NCBI RefSeq assembly: GCF_002210425.1
Contig: NZ_MWQK01000004.1
Span: 186,001-250,000 of the forward strand
Source of the DNA: Fibrobacter sp. UWB2
Lineage (GTDB): Bacteria > Fibrobacterota > Fibrobacteria > Fibrobacterales > Fibrobacteraceae
Length of the DNA stretch: 64,000 nt
Reading direction: 5' to 3'
Position 1 is the stretch's first letter. Every line of letters starts with the position of its first letter. The translations under genes were made by a program, and so were the position numbers. Below are positions 51,586 through 59,424 of the stretch, in pieces. Below the pieces are notes generated by a model. It had not been told where the DNA came from. It did no database searches and saw only the letters and a program-made list of their open reading frames with translations.

Positions 51586-52379
51586 TATTTTTTTCCTTCC
51601 AAAAAGGCGTTAAAATCTATTTCGCTAACGTTATTGACAATAAATTCAGGCTTCACGTCGAGCTTTTCGACATCCGCCATTTTCGATTCGCCGCACAGAG
51701 GCAATACAAATCGGCAGCCGGAACGTTTCGCCAGTTCAAAGTCTGTATAGAGACGGTCACCCACAAAAAGGATTTCTTCCGGGCGGTAAAGCTTCAGAAG
51801 TCCAGAGAGCATTGCAGGGTTCGGCTTGCCAAAGCTCATCTCAGGTTCGACACCATAAGCGGTCTTGAGAAGCGCCATGAAGCTACCAATATCGGGCACC
51901 GGGCCGCGTTCATCGGGGCAGACAAAATCCGTATGCGTGACCCAGAACGGGATGCCGCGCTGCACTCTAAAAGAGAGTTCGCAAAGTTCGCGGTAGTCAA
52001 AGCTGTTGTGGTACGCGACAAGCACTAGTTCCGTTTCTTCGACCGAGGGGCGCAAATTGAGGCTCGGGTCCTGCGCAGCAAACCATTCGTACACTTCCGG
52101 GTTCGCAAAGAAAAAGACGTTCTTAATCTTACGTTCGTGAATCGCATCGAGCGAGAGGTACAGCGCCGAAATGATGGAATCATCAGCCAGCGGAAGCCCC
52201 ATGACCTTGAGGCGGTTCTCGTAAAAGACCGGAGACTTGCTCGTATTGTTGCTCAAGTAATAGACCGGCACGCGCTTAGCGACGCGATTGACCGTTTCGA
52301 CCGCACCAGGGTATGGGCGGCCACTCAAATAGAGAGTTCCGTCTAAATCGAAGACAACAGCTTTTATAGGCTTTTTCAC
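51585..52379 (-). CDS. HAD-IIA phosphatase (NagD-like)
   Basis: 264 aa. Motif I VVFDLDGTLY at 8-17, motif II LSNNTSKS, the C2-type cap, motif III Lys in GKPNPAMLSGL and motif IV FVGDRLYTDFELAKRSG. Acts on a sugar phosphate, pyridoxal phosphate or phosphoglycolate. GTG start at 52379. It leads the HAD-znuA-znuC operon and diverges from rsmE, whose start codon is only 35 bp away. Confidence 0.85.
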   Translation of the reverse strand: MKKPIKAVVFDLDGTLYLSGRPYPGAVETVNRVAKRVPVYYLSNNTSKSPVFYENRLKVMGLPLADDSIISALYLSLDAIHERKIKNVFFFANPEVYEWFAAQDPSLNLRPSVEETELVLVAYHNSFDYRELCELSFRVQRGIPFWVTHTDFVCPDERGPVPDIGSFMALLKTAYGVEPEMSFGKPNPAMLSGLLKLYRPEEILFVGDRLYTDFELAKRSGCRFVLPLCGESKMADVEKLDVKPEFIVNNVSEIDFNAFLEGKK

Positions 52380-52414
52380 GAGGTGTAATATAGAAATTTT
52401 CTATTTTAACGTTC

Positions 52415-53140
52415 ATGAAAACTCCCGATAGCCGTTTCTATTGCCCGCTCATTAGCGTTGGCACCATTATCTTGGACGAAAACGAAAGTAGCCATGCCGT
52501 ACGCGTTTGCCGCGCCGTGAATGGCGAAATTCTACAACTCTGCGACGGCCTCGGGCATTACGCCGATGCAACAATCACCAAGGCAGACGCCAAAGCCTGC
52601 GAAGTCCGCGTAGATACCGTCGAAGACACTCCGCTCAAGCGCCCGCGCCTGAACCTCGGCATCGCCTGCCTCAAGGATGACGCACTCGAAGAAGTCGTTT
52701 TCCATGCGGCACAAACCGAAACGGACAGCATCATCTTTCTGCGTACGGACTATTCCCAGGAACCCAAGAACTCCGACTTGAAAAAGACGGTTCGACGCGC
52801 CGAACTCAAATCGCTCGTGAGCCTCAAGCAATCCAAGAAGCCCTGGATGACACGCATCGAAGGGCCAATTGAATTCGATAAGTGGCTCAAGAATTATCAG
52901 GGAGACCTGATTCTCTGCGACATCGATGGAGAGCGCAAGTTGGATATAAATGAAGGCGCCGCCGAAAACAGCGACGCCAAACCAGTTACTTTACTCGTAG
53001 GCCCGGAAGGCGGATTTTCGCCTCGCGAGATTGAAGCGATAAAAGCGTTCAAGAACGGGAAAGTCCATTTGCTGAACTTGGGCAATACGCGCTTGCGAGC
53101 ACGCACTGCCGCAGTTATTGCATTAGGGAAAATACTGTAA
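52415..53140 (+). CDS. rsmE: 16S rRNA (uracil1498-N3)-methyltransferase RsmE
   Basis: 241 aa SPOUT methyltransferase modifying U1498 of 16S rRNA. The N-terminal PUA-like domain contains SHAVRVCRAVNGEILQLCDG; the C-terminal SAM-binding trefoil knot shows LVGPEGGFSPREIEAI and LNLGNTRLRARTAAVIALG, diagnostic for RsmE. The only start with a matching N-terminus is 52415. Followed by a palindromic repeat rather than a clear terminator. Confidence 0.92.
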   Translation: MKTPDSRFYCPLISVGTIILDENESSHAVRVCRAVNGEILQLCDGLGHYADATITKADAKACEVRVDTVEDTPLKRPRLNLGIACLKDDALEEVVFHAAQTETDSIIFLRTDYSQEPKNSDLKKTVRRAELKSLVSLKQSKKPWMTRIEGPIEFDKWLKNYQGDLILCDIDGERKLDINEGAAENSDAKPVTLLVGPEGGFSPREIEAIKAFKNGKVHLLNLGNTRLRARTAAVIALGKIL

Positions 53141-53145
53141 AAAAG

Positions 53146-53170
53146 TCATGCCCGGCTCGACCGGGCATCA
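53146..53170. repeat. Dispersed palindromic repeat between rsmE and purT
   Basis: TCATGCCCGG, CTCGA, CCGGGCATCA. A short unit of the family, possibly serving as a convergent terminator. Confidence 0.6.
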
Positions 53171-53174
53171 CGAT

Positions 53175-54359
53175 TTACAGAGTCACTTTCACTTTTTCGC
53201 GCATAGCCATGACAGTTGCCTTGGCTTCTTCGACAGTGTCGCGGCGAGCAAGGAGAACGCCCATACGGCGGTGGCCCTTGAGTTCCGGCTTTCCGAACAA
53301 ACGAAGACCCGTATCCGGTTCTGCAAGAACTTCTTCCAAGCCGCAGAACTTCACGTGGTCAGAATTGCCATCGACAACGATTGCCTTCGAGGCGCTCGGG
53401 CCGTGGAATGCAATGTTCGGAATCGGGAGACCGAGAATAGCGCGTGCGTGCAATGCAAATTCGGAGAGGTCCTGAGAAATGAGCGTCACCATGCCCGTAT
53501 CGTGCGGACGCGGAGAGACTTCGCTGAACAAGACTTCATCCTTGCAAACGAAAAGTTCCACACCAAAGATGCCACGACCGCCAAGAGCGTCCGTGACCTT
53601 CTTTGCAATCACCTTCGCCTGTTCCAAGAGTTCCGGCTTCATCGGCTGCGGCTGCCAAGATTCCTGATAGTCACCGCCCACTTGATGGTGACCAATCGGT
53701 TCCAAGAAGCTCGTGCCTGCCACATGGCGAACCGTGAGCAAAGTAATTTCGTAATCGAACGGCACAAAGCCTTCGACAATCACGCGGCTGGCAGCACCAG
53801 TGCGGCCACCCGTCTGGGAAATGTTCCAGGAATTTTCAATGTCGGCTTCGGTCTTGATGACACTCTGACCATGACCGGAAGAACTCATCACCGGCTTCAC
53901 CACGCACGGGATGCCGATTTCCTTAACCGCAGCCTTGAAATCTTCGTAGTTGTCCGCAAAGCGGTACGGGCTCGTCTTGAGTCCGAGCTCTTCGGCAGCC
54001 AGGCGGCGAATACCTTCGCGGTTCATCGTGAGCTTGGTGGCCTTGGCGGTCGGGATGACGTTGTAGCCTTCCTTTTCAAGTTCCACGAGCGTGTCCGTTG
54101 CAATCGCTTCGACTTCCGGCACGATGTAGTCCGGTTTTTCCTTTTCAATGACGGCACGGAGTTCCTTGCCATCGAGCATGTTGATCACGTAGCTGCGATG
54201 AGCCACCTGCATGCCCGGAGCGTTGGCGTAACGGTCCACAGCAATCACTTCGACGCCAAGACGCATCATTTCGATGATGACTTCCTTGCCCAATTCACCA
54301 GAACCGCAAAAGAGAACCTTTGTTGCGGTAGAACTAAGAGGTGTACCGATTTCTGCCAT
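53175..54359 (-). CDS. purT: Formate-dependent phosphoribosylglycinamide formyltransferase
   Basis: 394 aa ATP-grasp enzyme making formyl-GAR from GAR, formate and ATP in purine synthesis. The N-terminal [20 protein letters not shown] (Rossmann part), [31 protein letters not shown] (ATP-grasp) and [19 protein letters not shown] (C-terminal loop) are all typical of PurT. The start at 54359 follows AAGGAG, and a TATATTTG box lies just upstream. An earlier start would encode a translated copy of the repeat at 54411 and is rejected. Confidence 0.94.
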   Translation of the reverse strand: MAEIGTPLSSTATKVLFCGSGELGKEVIIEMMRLGVEVIAVDRYANAPGMQVAHRSYVINMLDGKELRAVIEKEKPDYIVPEVEAIATDTLVELEKEGYNVIPTAKATKLTMNREGIRRLAAEELGLKTSPYRFADNYEDFKAAVKEIGIPCVVKPVMSSSGHGQSVIKTEADIENSWNISQTGGRTGAASRVIVEGFVPFDYEITLLTVRHVAGTSFLEPIGHHQVGGDYQESWQPQPMKPELLEQAKVIAKKVTDALGGRGIFGVELFVCKDEVLFSEVSPRPHDTGMVTLISQDLSEFALHARAILGLPIPNIAFHGPSASKAIVVDGNSDHVKFCGLEEVLAEPDTGLRLFGKPELKGHRRMGVLLARRDTVEEAKATVMAMREKVKVTL

Positions 54360-54380
54360 AAAAACTCCTTGTTGTGACAA

Positions 54381-54388
54381 CAAATATA
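54381..54388 (-). promoter_or_regulatory. TATATTTG promoter box of purT
   Basis: Exact match on the minus strand, 22 bp before the ATG. Confidence 0.6.
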
Positions 54389-54410
54389 AAATTATTAGGC
54401 AACCATTAAC

Positions 54411-54463
54411 GGAGATGCCCTCCCGGAACGGGGTCCGGGATGACAAGTGGCGGGCATGACAAT
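54411..54463. repeat. Dispersed palindromic repeat upstream of purT
   Basis: GGAGATGCCC..CGGAACGGGGTCCGGGATGACA plus an extra GCGGGCATGACA end, i.e. about one and a half units. Confidence 0.65.
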
Positions 54464-54475
54464 GAAATTTTGCGG

Positions 54476-54684
54476 TTAATTACTTTCGGCGTTTTTTATG
54501 CAACGAACTGAAACTTTAGATTTCTTTGAAAAGGCACCAATATTTGCTGTTACCTTATCATATGAGATTCTCACATAAACCGCATTCGGTCCAGTGCCAT
54601 CAGATCCTGAGCCACTAGAAGTCCAAAAAACAGCATTAGTTCCTGATCCAACAAACATATATTCACCATTCTTGTCATTATACG
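54476..54684 (-). pseudogene. Remnant of a FISUMP (TIGR02145) domain
   Basis: About 65 codons match only the C-terminal end of a FISUMP domain: NDKNGEYMFVGSG..AVFWTSS and the final VSVRCIKN, as in the intact protein at 61777. An upstream stop immediately follows the GT2 gene, and no N-terminal half is present. The 60-residue frame with ATG at 54658 is therefore a truncated relic. Confidence 0.6.
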
Positions 54685-54692
54685 CTTATCTT

Positions 54693-55445
54693 TTATTGTA
54701 AAAATTTTCTTCGCCAGATTTGGCGCAAAACGCGCATACCGTAAGTGACCACATTAAGGTTCGATTTTTCATCGGCGTAACGCGTCGGGATTGGGAGTTC
54801 TGCTATGGCAAAATGGCGAGCATCGGCAATAGAAATGAGTTCCAAGTCAATATCAAAAGATGTGCTAAGTTTATTCAAATCAAGCGTTTTTAAGAACCGT
54901 GAAGAATAAACGATAAAACCGCTATGACGGTCTGTAAGTTTTACGCGGAATGATAAATTTTCAAGAGCGGTCAAAAACGCACCGCCAATGCGTTTATACA
55001 AAGGCATGCCACCGCGCTTCGCCTCTCCCGCTATTGCATGGCGCGAGCCCTGCAACAAATCGAGATTGCAGTTCTCCATTTCGGCAAAGAACTCGCCCAG
55101 TTTTTCGGCAGGGTATTGACCATCTCCGTGCAAGCAAGCGACAAACGCAGCTCCAGAAGCTATCCCCTCAGCAAGCCCTTTTTTGACAACGGCACCGTAG
55201 CCGCTATTTTGTTCAAACCTAAAATATTCAAAGCGCGCATTTTCCGCACTCTCCGCATTTTCCACGCAACTTGACATAAAGCGTTCATACGCTTGCGCGG
55301 TCCCATCGCGCGAACCATCGTCAATCACGAGTACGTGTGCACGCGCTAAAACAGATTCATCAATTTTAGAGAGGACTTCGCCAAGCGTACGTTCAACGTT
55401 GTACGCAGGGACGAAGATAAAATAATCAATTGATTTCGGATCCAT
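54693..55445 (-). CDS. Family-2 glycosyltransferase (DPM1/ArnC-like)
   Basis: 250 aa, soluble GT-A transferase without C-terminal membrane helices. FVPAYNVERTLGEVL, VIDDGSRDGT (first Asp), NSGYGAVVKKG and HGDGQYPAEKL (DxD-like) mark the family that transfers a sugar from a nucleotide to a lipid carrier. It overlaps the end of the ArnA-like gene by 20 bp and belongs to a three-gene operon with that and a lipoprotein. Possible role: transfer of a modified pentose or hexose to undecaprenyl phosphate; the exact sugar is not deducible. Confidence 0.85.
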   Translation of the reverse strand: MDPKSIDYFIFVPAYNVERTLGEVLSKIDESVLARAHVLVIDDGSRDGTAQAYERFMSSCVENAESAENARFEYFRFEQNSGYGAVVKKGLAEGIASGAAFVACLHGDGQYPAEKLGEFFAEMENCNLDLLQGSRHAIAGEAKRGGMPLYKRIGGAFLTALENLSFRVKLTDRHSGFIVYSSRFLKTLDLNKLSTSFDIDLELISIADARHFAIAELPIPTRYADEKSNLNVVTYGMRVLRQIWRRKFLQ

Positions 55446-56472
55446 AGTGATTTACAAACCACGTCAACGATTCGCGCAAAACAACGTCAATCGGAGTCTT
55501 GGCCTTAAAGCCAAGCAAGCGTTCCGCCTTTTCGACAGACGGCAAACGGCGCATGGAATCTTCGTAACCTTCGCCGTAATATTCCACGCCAGACACAACT
55601 TCCGGCTCAGGAATCGTTTCAACATTCACGCTCTTGATTTCGGCAAAAATCTTGCGCATTTTATTGGCAAGTTCCGCAATCGTGAGTTCGTTATCCGGGT
55701 TTCCGATGTTAAACGCCTGCGAGAAGGCTACATCACCCGTTTCAAACAGCGCGAACATAAAATCGGCCGCATCAAAGACGCTCGTGAAACTGCGCTTTGC
55801 AACACCGCCATTCACAAGCTTCAGTGGTTCGCCGCGAACAAGCGCCGACGAGAAATTAGCAAGCACTCGTGGAATGCCCGAGCCATCGACGCCCGGCATA
55901 AAGTCCATATACGGCCCGACAAAGTTGAACGGTCGAACCACGGTCCACTTCAAATTCTTGAGACCCGCAATATAGCGCTCTGTCAATAGTTTTGCAGTCG
56001 CATAACTCCAGCGGCTCGCCGTCACCGGCCCAAATGTAAGCTCGGATTCATCTTCAACAAGCAAGCCCGAATCAGCCGGCGTGCGCCCGTAAATTTCGGA
56101 CGTCGAAAAATGAATCAGCCAAGAGCCCGACTTTGCACAAGCATCGGCCAACGCTGCTGGATGGTCGTAATTGCTACGGATGACTTCGGGTGCTTCCGCC
56201 ATGTAGCGGCTCGGCACGCAAATTGCCGCCAAGTTCACGACAATCGGATATTTTGCAATTCGTTCAACGACGCTCTTATCGGCAAGGTCTGCGACCATGA
56301 ACTCGCAACGTTCGTCGTTCAGCCGGTGCTGGATTCTATAAAAATCCAAATCAACGCCAAAAACGCGCCACTTGGTGCGCGTCAAAATAGCGTCGAGAAG
56401 GTGACAACCAATAAAACCACCGCAACCGACAATGGCTACGGTGATACTTTGGTCATTGAATTGAGGGATCAT
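55426..56472 (-). CDS. NAD-dependent epimerase/decarboxylase (ArnA C-terminal-like)
   Basis: 348 aa SDR enzyme. Glycine motif GCGGFIGCHL at 16-25, Tyr/Lys catalytic pair in SYATAKLLTERYI, RPFNFVGP and KRSFTSVFDAADF, where the Arg corresponds to the decarboxylating residue of ArnA. This suggests conversion of a UDP-glucuronic-acid-type sugar into a 4-keto-pentose or UDP-xylose. It overlaps the lipoprotein stop (ATGA) and the GT2 start, so it is translated with both. The specific substrate is inferred by similarity. Confidence 0.82.
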   Translation of the reverse strand: MIPQFNDQSITVAIVGCGGFIGCHLLDAILTRTKWRVFGVDLDFYRIQHRLNDERCEFMVADLADKSVVERIAKYPIVVNLAAICVPSRYMAEAPEVIRSNYDHPAALADACAKSGSWLIHFSTSEIYGRTPADSGLLVEDESELTFGPVTASRWSYATAKLLTERYIAGLKNLKWTVVRPFNFVGPYMDFMPGVDGSGIPRVLANFSSALVRGEPLKLVNGGVAKRSFTSVFDAADFMFALFETGDVAFSQAFNIGNPDNELTIAELANKMRKIFAEIKSVNVETIPEPEVVSGVEYYGEGYEDSMRRLPSVEKAERLLGFKAKTPIDVVLRESLTWFVNHYGSEIN

Positions 56473-56903
56473 TCGTTAACAACGAAGAGTGCAGAGTTAT
56501 TACCCTTATTCTGCTTGTTGTACGGAATAACACGGATAATACCAGTTAAAGTAGCTTCAACACCCTTGGCGGCATCGAGCTTGACCTTTACCGTGTGGCA
56601 AGTCTTGCCATCGGCCGGGCCAGTCAAGTCATAGGATTCATCGAGCAAATCGATAGGGTCAGCGCCAGTATTCTTCTTGAACGCAATACGGTAGCCATCT
56701 TCAATTGTCGTACCAAAGACAACATCAATGGTCTGACCAATCTTAAACTGTTCGCTAACGGTCGGGTAAGCAACCTTGACGCCGTCCGAAACGGTGCAAT
56801 CGTAGGTCGGAGTGGACGGAGCTGCAGACGGAGAATCGTCATCGCCACCGCAAGCAAAGAATGCAAGGGAGCTAGCCAAAATCAAAGCATGTGAAAACTT
56901 CAT
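56469..56903 (-). CDS. Small lipoprotein, 144 aa
   Basis: Lipobox FFAC (Cys18) after MKFSHALILASSLAF, a short Asp/Ser/Pro linker (GGDDDSPSAAPSTPT) and a beta-rich domain of about 110 residues containing two Cys (YDCTV, KTCHTV). No family recognised. AGAGGG precedes the ATG at 56903, and a TAAATTTG box lies 41 bp upstream; it leads the operon with the decarboxylase and GT2 genes. Confidence 0.72.
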   Translation of the reverse strand: MKFSHALILASSLAFFACGGDDDSPSAAPSTPTYDCTVSDGVKVAYPTVSEQFKIGQTIDVVFGTTIEDGYRIAFKKNTGADPIDLLDESYDLTGPADGKTCHTVKVKLDAAKGVEATLTGIIRVIPYNKQNKGNNSALFVVNE

Positions 56904-56944
56904 AAAACCCTCTTTAAAGTTTTTGGTTTGATAACGATAATATA

Positions 56945-56952
56945 CAAATTTA
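56945..56952 (-). promoter_or_regulatory. TAAATTTG promoter box of the small lipoprotein operon
   Basis: Exact TAnnTTTG match on the minus strand. Confidence 0.6.
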
Positions 56953-57087
56953 CACGCCCAATGCAATTAATCTAAATCACATTGCGATATTGAGCCGGAT
57001 TCAAATGCCCATTTGTATAGTTTACGCATGTTAGTTTTTTTTTACAATTCAGCAGATTCAAAAATACCCCTAACCAGGAACTTTTTT

Positions 57088-57969
57088 ATGAGAAAAACTA
57101 TAATTTCGCTCGCATTAGCCACAGCATTTGCCATCCCTTCCTTCGCGCAAGATATCATCTCCATGAAAAACGGAACCCGCGAAGAAGCAAACATCCTCGA
57201 AATTGACGAAACAACGGTCCGCTACAAGAAATTCAACAATCCCGAAGGCCCGACTTACACGGCAAAGAAAGAATCTATCAGCGAAATCACGTACAAGAAC
57301 GGGACCAAAGAAAACCTTGACAACAAGCCGCAAGAGCTTTCGCCCGAAAAAAATCCGAACTCCGTTTGGTGGACGAAGGCTAAAGAAACCAAGCTCGGTT
57401 TTTGGATGGATCCGCTAGGTTTTGCCCAGTGGGGACCGATGATCGGTGTTTCCATCCGTGTCGGAAGCAATTTTGATGTTAAGGCGCATGTGAGATATTA
57501 TAATCATGATTTTCCTTTTAATCATGAAACATTTGACGATTACGATCATGAGTATTATTATGATGGATATTCTCATTATGAAAGAGGCTATTTCGACCAA
57601 GGCTTCGGCATTGGTTTGGAATTCAGTAAACTATTCGCCACAACTCATGGAAACTGGCATGCAGGTTTCCTCACAGAAATTGCAACAATACAAGCCGATC
57701 ATTCTTATGGTTTTGAATACAGAGACCGCTATGAAAAAAACAACGATTCCTACAGATACAACGATTATTATACCACCGATGGTGGCGTAACAATTGACTT
57801 ATCAATCACCCAATACATATTTGCACTGACTGGCGGTTACACATTACGCTTCAGCAACAGGTTCTTCATAGATTTTTCTCTCCATTCAGGGATACTTCTT
57901 CAAATCCTAGATGAAACGAACCCCTATTTTTACGCTGACGCAAGCCTAAAACTTGGAATTGAACTTTAA
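57088..57969 (+). CDS. Secreted/outer-membrane barrel-like protein, 293 aa
   Basis: Signal peptide (MRKTIISLALATAFAIPSFA). The first 70 residues form a small beta domain (DIISMKNGTREEANILEI, a motif also seen in Bacteroidota proteins). The rest has alternating aromatic strands such as GPMIGVSIRVGSNFDVKAHV and ends YADASLKLGIEL, as in a barrel. A loop rich in Tyr, Asp and His (FDDYDHEYYYDGYSHYERGY) is unusual. The start at 57088 is chosen because it begins the signal peptide. Confidence 0.65.
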   Translation: MRKTIISLALATAFAIPSFAQDIISMKNGTREEANILEIDETTVRYKKFNNPEGPTYTAKKESISEITYKNGTKENLDNKPQELSPEKNPNSVWWTKAKETKLGFWMDPLGFAQWGPMIGVSIRVGSNFDVKAHVRYYNHDFPFNHETFDDYDHEYYYDGYSHYERGYFDQGFGIGLEFSKLFATTHGNWHAGFLTEIATIQADHSYGFEYRDRYEKNNDSYRYNDYYTTDGGVTIDLSITQYIFALTGGYTLRFSNRFFIDFSLHSGILLQILDETNPYFYADASLKLGIEL

Positions 57970-57979
57970 TTATGTACTT

Positions 57980-58002
57980 CCCGCGAAAGCGGGATTTTTT
58001 TT
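57980..58002 (+). terminator. Terminator after the gene at 57088
   Basis: CCCGC, loop GAAA, GCGGG, then ATTTTTTTT. Confidence 0.85.
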
Positions 58003-58014
58003 GCTCTACAAAAA

Positions 58015-58043
58015 GGAGATGCCCTGTCGAGCAGGGCATGACA
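58015..58043. repeat. Dispersed palindromic repeat
   Basis: GGAGATGCCCTG, TCGA, CAGGGCATGACA. Confidence 0.7.
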
Positions 58044-58066
58044 AATAGCGCTAACAGCGCCATCCC

Positions 58067-58777
58067 TTAATCTTTCAGCAGTTCCGGGTGTTTTTCGGAG
58101 ATGCGGCGGGCAAGGTACACAAACGGAGTGTCCATCAGGGTCGTGATGACAAAGATGCCGTAGCCAAATACAAGAATTTCGCCAATGGTATCCCATGGGA
58201 AAACGCCCGCAAACGCAAGCAAGTTGAACACAAGCACATTCATGAGCTGGCTTACAAGAGTCGACCCATTGTTGCGGACCCACAGGTAGCCCTTCTTATC
58301 CTTAAACTTTTTCTCGGTCCATTTCCACCAAGCGTGATAAGCCCAGACGTCGAACATTTCGCAAATGGCGTAGGCAAACAAGCTCGCGAGCATCACGCGG
58401 GGCGTATTCGAGAACACCGTACGGATCGGTTCTGCCATCGTATCGCCTGCAGCCGGGATGTACAAGAACCAGCTTTGCGAAATGAGAATAAACGTCACAT
58501 TCGCGAGGATGCCGATTTTCACGCAGCGGCTAGCCTCTTTTTTGCCAAAGATTTCGCTCATCATATCCGTTGCGAGGAAGGAAGATGCGAAAATGACGTT
58601 GCCGAGCGTCGTGTCGAGCCCAAAGGCGTGCACGAGAATCAAGACTTCGATGTTAGCGGCAATTGTCGCAATGACGGTCCAGGCAAAAATGCCCTGCTTA
58701 CCGAAAAAACGGAAAAAAGCAACCAAGCCTCCAAAGAACACGAAAATGGAGGCTATCATAAGGAGTTCGTTTTGCAC
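58067..58777 (-). CDS. yhhQ: Queuosine precursor transporter (YhhQ/VUT family)
   Basis: 236 aa, about six transmembrane helices. The family imports preQ0/preQ1 for queuosine synthesis. Landmarks are IEVLILVHAFGLDTTLGNVIFASSFLATDMMSEIFGKKEA and AYAICEMFDVWAYHAWWKW. The gene starts at GTG (58777), 2 bp after the queF stop; earlier starts are in the queF frame. The link with queF supports the assignment. Confidence 0.86.
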   Translation of the reverse strand: MQNELLMIASIFVFFGGLVAFFRFFGKQGIFAWTVIATIAANIEVLILVHAFGLDTTLGNVIFASSFLATDMMSEIFGKKEASRCVKIGILANVTFILISQSWFLYIPAAGDTMAEPIRTVFSNTPRVMLASLFAYAICEMFDVWAYHAWWKWTEKKFKDKKGYLWVRNNGSTLVSQLMNVLVFNLLAFAGVFPWDTIGEILVFGYGIFVITTLMDTPFVYLARRISEKHPELLKD

Positions 58778-58779
58778 GA

Positions 58780-59256
58780 TTACTTTCTCCTATCGATAGC
58801 GGCGAAGAGGCGCGTCTTGGCGATAGCTTCGAATTCAGTACCCGGCTTGCCGTAGTTTGCAAACGGATAAAGAGAAATGCCACCGCGCGGCATAAAGATG
58901 CCTTCGACTTCGATGTACTTCGGGTCGAGTAATTTCACCAAGTCCTTCATGATGATGTTCACGCAGTCTTCATGGAAATCCCCGTGATTGCGGAACGAGA
59001 ACATGTAAAGTTTGAGCGACTTGGATTCCACCAAATACTGGTCCGGAATGTAGTTGATCTTGATTTCGGCAAAGTCCGGCTGACCGGTTTTCGGGCAAAG
59101 GCTCGTGAATTCCGGGCAGTTGAACGTGACCATGTAATCGTTACCCGGATGCTTGTTCGGGAACTTTTCGAGCACTTCGGGGCTGTAAGTGGTCTTGTAC
59201 TGGGTCTTGCTGTTGCCGAGCAGCGTGACGCCTTCGAGTTCAGCTTCTGAACGCAT
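58780..59256 (-). CDS. queF: 7-cyano-7-deazaguanine reductase QueF
   Basis: 158 aa, the short (type I, YkvM-like) form. NADPH-dependent reduction of preQ0 to preQ1 for tRNA queuosine. The motif [14 protein letters not shown] contains the catalytic Cys, and [21 protein letters not shown] the NADPH-binding and catalytic His/Glu segment. Start ATG at 59256 after GGAGACTTT. A TATATTTG box lies at 59315. It forms a two-gene operon with the precursor transporter. Confidence 0.94.
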   Translation of the reverse strand: MRSEAELEGVTLLGNSKTQYKTTYSPEVLEKFPNKHPGNDYMVTFNCPEFTSLCPKTGQPDFAEIKINYIPDQYLVESKSLKLYMFSFRNHGDFHEDCVNIIMKDLVKLLDPKYIEVEGIFMPRGGISLYPFANYGKPGTEFEAIAKTRLFAAIDRRK

Positions 59257-59314
59257 AAAGTCTCCTAGTTTTGTTTTAAGTCAGGATGGGTTTCGAACTG
59301 ACCATTTTTAGGTA

Positions 59315-59322
59315 CAAATATA
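59315..59322 (-). promoter_or_regulatory. TATATTTG promoter box of queF
   Basis: Exact match on the minus strand, 59 bp before the ATG. Confidence 0.6.
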
Positions 59323-59424
59323 GATGTTTTGTCAATGAAATAGTTTTCTAAAATGGATACATTCCTACGTTTTCGAGGTAGTTTTATTATTACGTGTTGT
59401 TGCCATCAAAAATTAGGGGTTGTC

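Noticed and set aside
53175-54446. N-terminal extension of PurT to 54446
   Set aside because: The extra residues ([12 protein letters not shown]...) are a translation of the palindromic repeat; the ATG at 54359 has a Shine-Dalgarno and family match.
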